Assembly (NCBI GenBank): GCA_009602725.1
Contig: WELB01000001.1
Location: forward strand, 1,334,660 to 1,388,447
Source: Spirogloea muscicola
Lineage: Eukaryota; Streptophyta; Zygnematophyceae; Spirogloeales; Spirogloeaceae
Length of the DNA stretch: 53,788 nt
Reading direction: 5' to 3'
Below the pieces are notes generated by a model. It had not been told where the DNA came from. It saw only the letters and a program-made list of their open reading frames with translations, and did no database searches. Each line of letters starts with the position of its first letter. Within the stretch, counting starts at the first letter, position 1. Positions 9,786 to 20,676 of the stretch are shown in pieces. The translations under genes were made by a program, and so were the position numbers.

Positions 9786-10856
9786 GAGCGGAGCTGGCCG
9801 CGCATATGCTCCGTTGCGCGCACGGGGGCGAGCGGACCTGCTCCCATGATCTCGTGCGCGATGGTGTACAGGAGAGACCGTGTATTAGAAAGAAATGTAG
9901 GCCAAATGGCCAGGTACAAAGGCAAGCACATCTAAAGATCTACATAACCTACAGCAGATTGACCCGCTCAATAACCACGAGTCAAAACATAAAGGTCACT
10001 ACTCGATGCATGAATACTAGATACCAGGAACGGAGCCCTTCTGCCACCTACTAGAGCTCGCCCAGCTTTCTGGTGCAAGGCACTAGCCTGAGCACGCTGC
10101 AAACAGGCCGAAACTCGTCGTCGCAAGAGCGACAGATATGCAGCTAGCAAGCCCATCTCAGCCGGAAACACATCTGCACGTCGAGTGTAGCCTAGTTTGG
10201 CAATGTTTTGAAGCAGAGTGTGGAAGCGAGGACCCAGACAGCCAAAGATGTCGATTGCAGCTGGCAGGAGTTGATCGCATTGGGGGTAATCGGAGTAATG
10301 CCGCAGTTTTCTTTGTTCTGCTCCGCTCACTGCGTGCCCAGCAATGTGTGTTGATGCTGGGCCTTCATATGCCTCCGTAACAACAACGTCGACCAGGGCC
10401 CGTGGTCCTCCACCAGGTTGCACGCCCACAATGTCAAGTGTGCGGCGATGATAACGTCCCTGGGCGTCCGTGGTGATAGGCATGATATTGTTGACTTCCA
10501 CGACCGCACGGTGGCCGGCGTCGCGCATCAAGCCCGCCAGGGCATCGCGAAGGAGGTTGTGAATGCCCACCACTTCTGGTCCAGTGGGGCATCTCAGCAT
10601 GTGAGTGGCGAGCACAGCACCCTCTGCACGGAAGCCGCACTCGCACTGGCGCACCCCAATCAGGCAATCAGGTGGGAGGCCGAGATATATATACAGGGGG
10701 TGTTTATGGAGGCGGGCTTTAAGGTGGCGGTGGAGAACGCATCAGTGATGCCAATCCAGCTGGGCGCGGACGGCCAGCCCCATACGCGCCGCACCGACCT
10801 GGTCGCCTTCCCGCCCGGCGGCAATTCCCCTTCATCGCCGACGTGGTGACAACCGA
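9786..10856 (+). mobile_element. Family A endonuclease-domain fragment (+), split by a family B insertion
   Basis: Two pieces, 9786-9872 and 10698-10856, belong to one plus-strand reading frame. The left piece encodes AAHMLRCAHGGERTCSHDLV, part of the CxC...H...C zinc motif. The right piece encodes GVFMEAGFKVAVENASVMP and RRTDLVAFPPGG, part of the restriction-like endonuclease fold. TACAGG occurs at 9867-9872 and again at 10692-10697. Removing the intervening DNA and one TACAGG restores the frame exactly (RDGVQ|GVFMEA). Confidence 0.75.
9873..10691 (-). mobile_element. Family B retrotransposon, 819-bp 5'-truncated insertion
   Basis: The minus-strand frame begins in a CECG...H...C zinc motif (QCECGFRAEG, THMLRC). 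It continues through a PD-(D/E)xK-like core (RRTLDIV ... ALVDVVVTEA ... KLRHYSDYP) and GPRFHTLLQNIAKLGYTRRA, and ends SDLYVLTRGY with TGA near 9968. The 3' tail runs to 9873 and ends near AATACACGG. It is flanked by TACAGG on both sides and has no poly(A). Confidence 0.8.
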
Positions 10857-10975
10857 CTGCTGGGAAAAGCCAGCCCAAAGGAATGGACAAGGTCTGAAGG
10901 AGCCGGAGTCGAAGCAGTCAGTTGTACGAAGGACTAGGACTAAGACATCAGCCAGGGAACGCTCAGTTTGTTGAT
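10857..10975 (-). mobile_element. Family A 3' tail, minus orientation
   Basis: The stem-loop GGGAAAAGCCAGCCC is followed by GGAATGGACAAGGTCTGAAG and then the ACTAGGACTAAGACATCAGC and CCAGGGAACGCTCAG blocks. These match the tail of the near-complete family A element at 31996-32115. It is moderately diverged. Confidence 0.65.
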
Positions 10976-11095
10976 TTTTTTGGGCTGGCTTTTCCAGCCC
11001 CTATTTTCAAAGGGCAAGCACTTTCTTCAGTAACCTCTAGTCAGGAGATGCAAGTCTGAGTAGCTAGCCGGCGGAAAGACGTCGCCCAACTAGAG
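10976..11095. mobile_element. Plus-strand tail fused to minus-strand C-terminal fragment
   Basis: A plus-oriented stem-loop tail (10982-11025) abuts a minus-oriented C-terminal coding end (AGTAACCTCTAGTCAGGAGA from about 11027). In ordinary copies tail and coding end share one strand, so the tail here is inverted relative to the coding part or comes from a second insertion. Confidence 0.6.
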
Positions 11096-11102
11096 GAAGA
11101 AC

Positions 11103-11369
11103 AGAAGCGCGGCCAGATTGACTGGTGGCTGGGAAAGGCCAGCCCAAAGGGATGGACAAGGTCTGAGGGAGCCTGAGTGCGAACGACTAGGACTAAGACA
11201 TCAGCCAGGGAACGCTCAGTACTCGGACTTGCATCTCTCCTGACTAGAGGTACTGAGCGTTCCCTGGCTGATGTCTTAGTCCTAGTCGTTCGCACTCAGG
11301 CTCCCTCAGACCTTGTCCATCCCTTTGGGCTGGCCTTTCCCAGCCACCAGTCAATCTGGCCGCGCTTCT
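11103..11369. repeat. Perfect 120-bp inverted repeat with 27-bp spacer
   Basis: The left arm (11103-11222) and right arm (11250-11369) are exact reverse complements base for base. Each arm is a complete family A 3' tail, including its own small stem-loop (GGCTGGGAAAGGCCAGCCC). The spacer 11223-11249 is the start of the plus-oriented C-terminal coding end. Perfect identity suggests a very recent inversion or duplication, or an assembly fold-back. Confidence 0.9.
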
Positions 11370-11370
11370 T

Positions 11371-11762
11371 CGTCAGTAACCTCTAGTCAGGAGATGCAAG
11401 TCCGAGTAGCTAGTTGGCGGAAAGACGTCGCCCTGACGGAAGCCGGGAGGCCGCCGCCAAAGCTCGGCCAGCTTTCTGGTGCAAGGCACTAGCCTGAGCA
11501 CGCTGCAAACAAACCGAAACTCGTCGTCGCAAGAGCGACAGATATGCAGAAGAAAGTGCTCGCCCATTGATAATAGGGGCTGGAATAACCAGCCCGAAAA
11601 AGAATGAACAGAGTACGAGAAGGGGGCCAGGGGAAGCGCTAAGTAACAGAAACAAAGCTGCTACGAGACACTCAGTAACCCCTGCTAAGCAGCCGCAGAT
11701 CAGAGATGCTGGGCTCCTGGAAGTGGGTCCCCTGGCCAGAGCCAGAGGCAGCAGCGAGGGCT
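11371..11762 (-). mobile_element. Two stacked retroelement 3' ends running into the gap
   Basis: From 11371 to about 11545 the minus strand encodes a C-terminal end with LQRAQASALHQKAGRAL and SDLHLLTRGY. From 11551 a family C tail (stem-loop around 11575-11595) leads into its C-terminal end (SDLRLLSRGY) and stops at the N-run. The family C part is nearly identical to the copy at 29366-29572. Confidence 0.7.
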
Positions 11763-12117
11763 NNNNNNNNNNNNNNNNNNNNNNNNNNNNNNNNNNNNNN
11801 NNNNNNNNNNNNNNNNNNNNNNNNNNNNNNNNNNNNNNNNNNNNNNNNNNNNNNNNNNNNNNNNNNNNNNNNNNNNNNNNNNNNNNNNNNNNNNNNNNNN
11901 NNNNNNNNNNNNNNNNNNNNNNNNNNNNNNNNNNNNNNNNNNNNNNNNNNNNNNNNNNNNNNNNNNNNNNNNNNNNNNNNNNNNNNNNNNNNNNNNNNNN
12001 NNNNNNNNNNNNNNNNNNNNNNNNNNNNNNNNNNNNNNNNNNNNNNNNNNNNNNNNNNNNNNNNNNNNNNNNNNNNNNNNNNNNNNNNNNNNNNNNNNNN
12101 NNNNNNNNNNNNNNNNN
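11763..12117. other. Assembly gap (355 N)
   Basis: Run of N bases. Its left edge lies inside a family C repeat copy, the likely cause of the assembly break. Confidence 0.99.
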
Positions 12118-12335
12118 CGCCGCGCGAGGCGGCTCGGCACAGCCGCCGCCGGCCATGGCGCCGCGCTGATCGAGGGGCCAGGACCGCCGCGCGACCCGCG
12201 GTGGCCCGCATTGCCGCGCCAAGCCTGCCAGTCGAGCCAGGAAGCCCGCTGGTTGGGCAAGGCGTGGTCTCGCGTCGCCGGGCCGCCGAGGCCCCGCCCT
12301 GGCAGTCACGGCGGCGTGGCGGCCGGCTTCCAGCC

Positions 12336-15300
12336 ATGAGCACGACGGCCGGGGGCCAGTGTCTGGAGAGCTACGGCTTCCTGCCATGCTCCAGCACCCT
12401 CAAGGGCAGCTGCACGCTCATGCTCTTCTACGGCTACCTGCTCTTCAAGGGCGCGCAGCTCATCGCCGATGGCTCCGAGCTACTGCTGGAGGTGATTTTC
12501 CGACGGCAATCACTTAGCGCCACCGGACCTCTATCGGATACTTCGCAGCGAGGGCGGTCTGAGTCAGCAGAATCGACTTCGTCTCCTTGGCTCCTTGCCC
12601 ATATAGCAGGAGCCAGGATATGGACGACCGAAGCTCGGGCCATGACGCAGTAGGTGCAGGTAGATCACACGGCAGGCATCTTGACGGGGCTTTTTTGGCG
12701 GCCTTGCTGGCAACAGAGTGTGCTAGCATAATAGATGTTGAATAGCTCTGAAGCAAGTGCCATTGCACTTGTGGTGCACAATCTGCTGCCCGGGGTCTCT
12801 ACGCTGCCTCTTTTTACAGCTCACTAAAGGCGAAGTAAGCTCGAGAGAAAAGCAGTTGTGTCAACTGCTGACCTCTATGGTTGTGTGCCATATGCAGCTG
12901 TCAATATCAAAGCAAGTGCTGGCTTTGAGGGCATCATAGCATATGATGTCCCTGACCTGTGCCTTTTGATGTCCCTGACCTGTACCTATGCATTGACTGC
13001 ATGTTGCAGATCCTTGATCCAGGCCTCATAGGAGGCCTTCTCCTACCTATTCTTGGTGCATTGCCGGACTGCTTCATCATTGCCATGTCAGGGCTTGGGT
13101 CCAGTCCTGAGGTTGCTCAGGTCAGCTTTTAAGCACAAAGTGCCACTCAAGCCTGTTGTCCTCTGCGCATACATCTGCCACTGCGACTCCAATATTGCTG
13201 CTAAGTAGCTACCATTTGAGTACTGAGTCCATGAATATCTCACACAAAAAAGCTGATGAGCAAGGTCTGCAAGTTGCTGCCACAGGCACCTGATCGCACC
13301 TATTACGCGCATCCTTGTGGGTAAGCTTGACTTATGCAGACGAAAGTCGCAGTAGGAATCGGTACGCTAGCAGGCTCCACAATCATGCTGCTTACGATAG
13401 CATGGGGCGGCTCGCTTCTCATTGGCCGCTGCGACCTAAGAGAGTTGGATGGCCGTTCGATTGATAAGCAGCTCACTCGAAGCTGTGATTTCGTCAATAC
13501 TGGGGTTACCACTGACGGGTACGACACAAGGAGAACACACTACTGAAATGCACATGACTGCATGTAAGCTTACAAAAGCTCCTGGCCGTGGCTCCTTGTT
13601 TCTGGCTGTTTCAACACAAGTGTGAATGTATGCAATATATTTCGAAGTATAGCCAGTACCTATGTGACAGGGAACAGGGGTCAGAATTGGTTGCACTGAA
13701 GGCTTACATTACCATCATGTGCAGGTTGACACCTCTCAATGCTTATATCATGCTCGCATCTGTGTCGCTCTACCTCATTGTCCAGGCTCCCTCGTTGGCA
13801 GGGCAGATGCACAATGAGTATACCGTGCTAGCTGCACTTGCTCTTGCAGCCGTTGGCCTTGTCGCATACTGCTGCTACCAGGTACATTGTACTCGCAGGC
13901 TTCTTGCTTGAACCTCATACCAGCTATTTTCAAGCAACAGCAAGTGGATTCAGCATGAAGGGTCTTCCCGCCATGTAGCTGTGGTCAATGAGAGCTTTGT
14001 CTTTGTTCTGCGATTACTCCTGAGGACCTTCAAGTGTGCAGGTAGTGGTGCCGGAAGCTTCAAAAGCGCCAATTACTGGCTGCTCGAGCCCGCTTTGTCA
14101 AGTCCCACAGTATCAAGACTGCCAACAATATGGCAGGTAGTCCCTTAGTTGCTCTAAAGTGGCTGATGCAAGCTCTCCCTGACAATCTCACTCTCCATCG
14201 TCATCGCCCTCACCTGCAAGTCACTCACATTGTCATCCTGCTTATTCTCAACGCCGCTCGCAGATTCCACGGCCAGCCTGGCAAGGCAGCTTCAGCAGCC
14301 CTGTGCAGCGGGCTGGCCTCCGCCAGCTTCGCCTTGCTTGATACAACTTCACGACTCACACTCTTCACACCGTGCTATTCTGCAGTCCAAACTGGGAGAA
14401 CACTCTTTGACGCGAATGGCAGTGTGGATGATGCAGCTCTGATGCACATATTCCACATGTTTGACACTGATCACAATGGGCACATTGAGAGAGATGAGCT
14501 GACGGCAAGCAATTGACCAATCTCTTCTAGTCTCAAGCCAACCTTCCTTTGAGCTTGGCCACCATTGTGATAATCCTCTGTGCTCTTTACTTGTGCGGAA
14601 CAGAACATCTTATAACCATCAATGCAGTTAGTTGGTCCTCCAGGATCACAAACACGAGTCTGGCAAATGGTGAGGCTGTTGCTTAATCTGACTGGAAGAC
14701 AGCTGCTTCTACTGTGGCAGGCGTTGGTGGCGGGGATGACCTTTGGAGCATCAGGCTTTGTTGCACGCAATATAGACGTCCAGCTTTATCTGCAGCAATT
14801 CGACGTAGATAATTCCAACAGCATCACAGCTGACGAATTTTTGTGGGGCATGAAGCAGTGGATAGAACAGGTCTGCTCATTATCCTCTCGAAGTGCGCTT
14901 CAAAGCAGTGTTGGACAGCAGCAGACTTAGGTGCAACATTATCCTCCTTCTGACTGACTTCCACCACCTAATCCTAAGCTCAACCTAAACATGTGTTCAT
15001 GCGCATGCAGCATGGTCATGCAACCTTGAATGGCAATTCCTCGGGGAAGATTGAGATCTATTGTGAGCCATCCACGGAGTGTCTGCTTGGGAAGCCACTT
15101 TTAGAGGCTGCGCTCGTCGAGAAGGAGGACGAGGAGGACGACAAGAAGCAACCACCGACTAAAATCCAGCTTGCTACTGAGGCCACTGTGTACCTTTGTT
15201 TTGGAAGCTTCTTCATTGGCTTGTTCTCAGGTCCCATGGTGAGTGGCAGTCCTCACTTCCAAGTATGTTGACTTCTCGTTTTAGATTGATGGACAGCTAG

Positions 15301-16078
15301 CATGGCTTCATTCTCTTACAGGCACATGCTGCATTGAGTTTGTTGCCTGCAGGTGGAGTCCATCTCAACATTAGCAGAACGCTCTGATGTTCCAGCTTTC
15401 TTCATCTCATTCATAGTCACCCCAATCGTGTCCAATGCTACTGAGCTTGTCTCATCTTTCGCTTTTGCAAGCAAGAGGAGGCAGCGCAACATATCCCTCA
15501 CATTTGCTCAGGTGACAATATACCATCTGTTCTGACTGAAGCGCCTAGCAACATATGTTCCAAGTGCAAGTTTCTTGTTCTTGCCATGTGCATACCTCAC
15601 ACTTGAGGCAGCTGCTCTTCCTGAATTGTTGTGTCGTATAAACACTTACCCTGCTTGGATGCATCTCCTACCTTTTCGCACAAATGGCAGGTCTACGGTG
15701 CTGTGACCATGAACAACACCCTTTGCTTGGCTGTCTTTTTACTTCTTGTCTACCTCAAAGATATAGCATGGGACTTCTCCGCTGAGGTGCGCAAGCTCAT
15801 GCCTGCTTTGCAATCTTATGGATGTTTGCTTGTCTAGTGGAGGTCAAGTGTAAGCTGATAACGAGGGGTCAATGGGAAACATGGTGAAGACTCTTCATGT
15901 TGTGTTGGGGGCCATGCTCCTGCAGGTCACTGTCATCTTTGTGACGGTCATGCTGGTGGGGAGCTTGGGAGCGAGCAGACTTACCTTCAAGGCGTGGCTG
16001 GCTTTTCCCGTTCTACTCCTCTATCCCTTCTCGCTTGCACTGGTGGCGTACCTTGACCAAGCGCTGGGTTGGCACTGA
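12336..16078 (+). CDS. NCL: NCL-type Na+/Ca2+ exchanger-like protein with EF-hands
   Basis: Members of this plant and algal family are membrane cation/Ca2+ exchangers with two exchanger blocks around a cytosolic EF-hand pair. Eleven exons join in phase: 12336-12491, 13010-13120, 13340-13518, 13725-13881, 14046-14136, 14386-14504, 14721-14870, 15011-15238, 15353-15511, 15691-15786 and 15926-16078, giving 532 residues. The N-terminus has CLESYGFLPCSSTLKG. The first exchanger block has GGLLLPILGALPDCFIIAMS and GIGTLAGSTIMLLTIAWGG. EF-hand loops are DTDHNGHIERDE and DVDNSNSITADE. The second exchanger block has FISFIVTPIVSNATELVSS, YGAVTMNNTLCLAVFLLLVY and WDFSAE. It ends ALGWH. The intron after exon 6 begins with GC. 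Exons upstream could be hidden in the gap, but the start resembles plant starts. Confidence 0.9.
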
Positions 16079-16576
16079 TTTCCTTGACGCCAACTCTCCA
16101 GACCTGCTCCTCAATAAGTGTGTATGCTGGCTGCCCTGCAACTTCAGTGGAGCAAGGGGCGGGGATGTGATGCCATTGGTGACGGCCTGGTGGCTATGTC
16201 GTGGTGTTGCCATTCTGATGAACGGCAAGCCTCCAGCGTCGTCGCTCTTGTAGTGCCCTGGAGCTTGAAGTCTCTGGCTGCTTGTGAAGTTGCCAGCATA
16301 GCTGGTGAGCTTGTGTACATAGCAAGGTCGGAGTGAGTCATGCCACTGCAATGACATGGCCAGCATCATGACATTGAGGGAGTTTCTCTGGCAGATACCA
16401 ATGCATGCACACAAGGGCCCCCGCCACGCCTACAAGCGCTGTCATAGTAAGCAGAGGGTAGAGAAGACACTGGGGAAAGCAGGCTGTGCTGCTTGGCGGC
16501 TCGCCGCCTGCAGCGTTGTGCAGGCCATGAGTGCAGTACGAGCCCTTGGCCTTGACTGCACACAGCCATCGCCCTG
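16079..16576. other. Intergenic spacer downstream of NCL
   Basis: I see no coding exon, RNA gene or clear repeat here. Confidence 0.5.
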
Positions 16577-16675
16577 TGCTGACTCGTGGTTACTAAGCGG
16601 GTAAGCTTAGTAGCAGGTGATGTACATCTGTCAACGTGCTTCCTTATGTACTTGGCCATTCAGGCCCTCCATTAC
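16577..16675 (+). mobile_element. Solo family B 3' tail
   Basis: This segment starts a few codons before the family B stop (ACTCGTGGTTACTAAGCGGG) and runs through GCAGGTGATGTACATCTGTC and ATGTACTTGGCCATTCAGGC. It matches the tails at 8405-8496 and 31484-31560, which lie on the other strand. Nothing upstream of the last codons is present. Confidence 0.7.
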
Positions 16676-16844
16676 TTACTACGCACTCCACTCAATACAC
16701 TCAATACACACTCTACTGGAAGAGTCGTCCTCCTGCTGGGCCCCTCTCTTCCCCCCTCTCTCCTTCCTCTCTGTGTGCGGACTGCACTCCCAGCTCCTCC
16801 TTGGAAAGCTGTGCTTATTGCAGTACTCAGGGTGTAGATATCAG

Positions 16845-16880
16845 GGCAGCGGCGGCGGCGGCGGTGGCGGCGGCGGCGCT
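16845..16880 (+). repeat. GGC trinucleotide run
   Basis: An imperfect (GGC)n run lies upstream of the PHD-finger gene start. A 14-bp ATAGTGGCC-type motif repeats nearby (17039-17070). Both may be part of the 5' flank. Confidence 0.6.
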
Positions 16881-17116
16881 GGGCGAGGGGGAGCCTGGAG
16901 GAAGGGGACCTCCAGCGGACGCTGACAGAGCTGCCTTCGCGGGCACGCCGACAAGCGCTGCCTGGCAGCAGCGGCTGCCGCCTGCCTTCAGTGGCGAACC
17001 TTCAGCGGCCCTCACGGCAGCATGGCCTTTGCCGCGTACAGTGGCCGTATAGTGGCCATATAGTGGCCGCCGCTGATGCCGCCGGTGCCACCCAGCGAAG
17101 GCTGCAGTGGCTGGCG

Positions 17117-20100
17117 ATGCCGGTGGTGGCACGGGGCGTGAAGCCGCAGCGCCCAAAGCGGCGCAGGCTCGGTGGCGGCGGCGACAGCGCCCGCCGGCGC
17201 TGTGGGCTGCAGGCTGCCGGAGCCGCCGCCACCCATGACGCGGCGGACGAAGAGGCCCCGCGGGGCTTGCCGCCAGCTAACGGCGAGAAGGCGGCCTCCT
17301 GTGCAGCCGACGGCGACGAGGGCAGCTTCGCGGCCGCCGCTCCGCCGGTAGAGCCGCGGGAGTGCCCACCAGGGAGCGCGCCGACTGCCGAGGAGGACGA
17401 CGGCGACGCTGACGGCGGAGTCGATCAGGAGGAGCCAGACGCCGACGGATCACGGCGGGCTGGCGAGGGGCCGCGCCGGCCGAGAGCCGCTCTCCGGCTG
17501 GGCTCCTGCATCGACTGCGCCGACCATGCTGCGGGCTGCCCAGACGACAACGACCACCGGAAGGATGCAGTCAGCGAGGGCAAGGCGGAGCCGCCGCCAT
17601 CCGCGCAGTCTCCAGCAGAGGCTCTTGGTGTCAGTGCGGTGCACAGTCTGGCCACCGGCGACATGGCCAACGGGTTCGGCGCTAGGCCCACAAGAGCACT
17701 GGTAGAGAGTAGCGCCTGCGCAGCCTGCGGTAATGAGCTGTGGCGACCCGGCTGGCCACTGCATCCCTGGATGGGCGCGCTCGGTGCCCACTGGGCGCCA
17801 GGCAGCGCTGCCGGTGTACCCAGTGCCAAGGACCAGCCTGCTGCTGCGCACCCCGGGTGCGCCGGCGACGGCGCAGTGGGCGGGGTGCAGAGTGCGACGT
17901 GCCGGGTGTGCGGCGAGGTCGAGGCCGCCGGCCGCACGCTCATCTGCGACACCTGCGGCTGCTCCTTCCACTTGCACTGCTTGCAGCCAAAGCTTCAGCG
18001 CCCACCCGTGCTCGACGAGTGGTTCTGCGGCGCTTGCAGCATTGTGAGCTTCATCGAATCTCTGTCCAACATGCTGTCTTTGAGGTTCGCCTGCTGGTCT
18101 TTTTGCTGCAGTCTGCTGCAAGCATTGCTCCAAATGGATGTTGGGACTACTGCCACTGTCAGCCCTTATATCTGGCAACCTGCACCTGCACCTGCCGCAT
18201 CTGCAGGAGAAGGGGCAGTCGGGCAGCGCGCTCATGGTTGACGACATGATGGGTTGGGACGCCGCTGCCGTTGCTGGTGGCGTTGCTGCCGCAACCGCGG
18301 ATCTTTTTGCAGCCGCCAATGCCAGCGCCAATATTGCTGCGCCAGGGAGGGAAGACTGGGGCAGCGGCGGCAGGGAAGGCGAGTGCCTAGACTGTGAGAG
18401 TGGCCCGCAGCGCTACCTGTTCCTCGGTGGCTCGTGCGGCCGCGTCCGCATCGGGCGCATGTGCCAGGCGTCCGTCCCTGCTTGGACGGAGCAGCAGGCC
18501 ATGGTCATGGCCGCTGCTGGCAATGAGGGTTCAGGGTGAGGGCCACCCCTTGCAGTATCGCGTGCTAGCCTTCCTCAAGTCATCGATGCTCTGGCCTTTC
18601 GTGAGTCTAATATACTCTGCAATTCATCAAGCTTTGGACCGGTGGCAGCTGAAAGCAGCAGGTAAGGCGCGTACTTCATGCCGCCACGGGTCAGCCAAGG
18701 TGTTTCTCATTAGTGCTGAAGCTAGAGTTGATGGGACCAGCCGCTAGCATAGGTGACAGGTCTTGTTGTCGGTCCACTGCAGGTTTCCAATCTTGGCTGA
18801 CGCTCTTTGAGTCCTTGCGAGCCTTGGCAGGGCGCCGGCTTTGGGCCAGGAGGCAGAGGTCAGCGTGCAAGAGAAGAAGCGTGAGCTGCGCGAAGCGGTG
18901 GAGCGAAATGTGCGTCATATTGCCAGGAACTAGGCCAGGCCCAGCCGACTGTCCACTGGCTTGGAGGACATAAGGGGAATCTATTAGCACAAGGCCGATT
19001 GCACTCTGATGAGTGCACTTCCTTATCAGCGTGACTGTTAAAAGCGCCGCAACTTGCCTGGCCTGCAGAGAAGATGGCTGGCAGAGGAGCGGAGGCGGTT
19101 GGAGCGGCTGAAGGTGGAGCCCCTTGCTGGGAAGGGCGAGAAGTGGGTGCAGTGCCGGTGTGTCCTCGTGAAGGAGGGCCAGCCCAAGTCCGATGGCCGC
19201 CCGGCCAAGCGCTCCATTCTCTGTGCCAAGTGGCGGAGGTTGGCGCAGTCCACCATGCCTTCTCGGTCGGCTATTCAGCAGAGCCTTTGCAGATCAGATG
19301 CCAGCCTTGTCCGACATCTGCAGTTGCCGGGCAACCTATGCATGCTCAACCTGCCAGGTTTTTTGCTTGCGGTTTGCTTATCTACGGCTCTTCTTGTGGC
19401 TTGAGCACCAGGGTGCCAGCCACAGTGCAAGTCAGCGACAAGTGGGAGTGCTTTGACAACCTGTTTGACGATCCATGGAGGGCGGATTGCAATGTTCCCC
19501 AGGTGAGATGTGGGCCACACAAGACCATGGGTAATGTCCAGTGCAATGGCCTGAAGTCTTGAGGAGCCCTCGGATAACTTGTACTTATGATTGGACAGCC
19601 AGCAGTCTCCTGTCGAGCTATGCCAATGCTGACCTGGGCACAATGCTCAGGAGCTGGGCAGCAAGGAGTTGGAAGTCATTCTGAGGGCGCAGGAGGAGAC
19701 TCGGCAAGCTAAGACGCAGGTCATTTGCTGCATTTGTCACACTGCATCACCTGTGGGCTCGGTATCATTAGCTCACCGCTCATCTGGCGTACATCTGCAC
19801 CAGTCTCTGCCGATATAGTGCTCACAAGCACTAGTGCAATGCTCCCCTCAGCTGATACAGCAGAGTGAGAGGTCATCATAAGGAGAAGGGCTCTCTGTTG
19901 GAGCACGCTCTTGTTACAGTCCGTGGCTTCCATCAACATGGGCAAGATCCTCTCACTTTGTCCGCAAATGCAGGAAAGAGGCTGGGAACAGAAGTTCCAG
20001 GAGCTGGAGGCCTTTCTGAGGATAGAAGGTCACTGTCATGTCCCACGGCGGACTTTCCTCGGCCAGTGGTTACACTCGCAGCGCATAGATGCCAAGCGGG

Positions 20101-20676
20101 GCCGCCTGACGCCGCAGCAGAAGGTGTGCGTGTGAAAAGGGCAGAAGAAAGCAGCAATGGCCAACTCGAACACGCACTTCTCACAATGTCCATACGACAT
20201 TAAGATGTAAAAGTAGAAATATTTGGAAGCCAGGGCCAACATTCTACAAGGCAAGGACTAGCAGGCCGCCTGGTTGCAAGCTCCCAGCCTTCATAAGCTT
20301 AGCCAACCTTTTCTTCAGTCAGTCTTGCTGTATGTTGAGATTCTATTTGGTACCTTTGCAGGCAAAGCTGGAAGGAGTGGGCACTGTGATGGACATCCAG
20401 GATGCGCTGTAGGAGGAGGAGTTCCAGGCGCTCCGGGCATTCCAAGTCAAGCATGGGCACTCTGACGTGGCCCGCCAGCTGGCGGCCCAGGAGAGCCCGC
20501 GCTCGCGCGAGGACGCCCAGCTGGCGCAGTGGGTGCGCGCACAGTGGCTGGGTGCACGGCAGCCCTTCAAGGGGAAGCAGCAGCTGCAGCGTATCTGCCG
20601 CCTGCTTGAAGCGGATTTTGACTTCACTATGCTTCCGCAGTCTTCGTCCCCGCCTTGTGCGCACCTGCAGCAGTAG
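17117..20676 (+). CDS. PHD finger, CW zinc finger and helicase-associated domain protein (in-frame TAG)
   Basis: This is a likely nuclear chromatin-reader protein of unknown target. Proposed exons are 17117-18043, 18207-18503, 18556-18600, 18850-18909, 19069-19265, 19412-19502, 19651-19719, 19974-20123 and 20362-20676. The small ones (18556-18909) are the least certain. Exon 1 is a low-complexity basic/acidic leader ending in a PHD finger (CRVCGE ... LICDTCGCSFHLHCL ... DEWFCGAC). Exons 5-6 form a CW-type zinc finger (KWVQCRC ... LCAKWRRL ... DKWECFDNLFDDPWRADCNV). Two helicase-associated repeats follow: WEQKFQELEAFLRIEGHCHV ... GQWLHSQR, and EEFQALRAFQVKHGHSDVAR ... LAQWVRAQW. A TAG at 20410-20412 interrupts the last exon exactly where the repeat normally has Trp. 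The start at 17117 is the first ATG in frame. Confidence 0.7.

Noticed and set aside
11410-12653. Long ORFs reading through the N-run at 11763-12117 on both strands
   Set aside because: They exist only because N codons are not stops. The real content is repeat on the left and the NCL 5' region on the right.
20467-20676. Separate small gene starting MARQLAAQ
   Set aside because: It is the second half of a helicase-associated repeat in frame with the upstream exon. It looks separate only because of the TAG at 20410.
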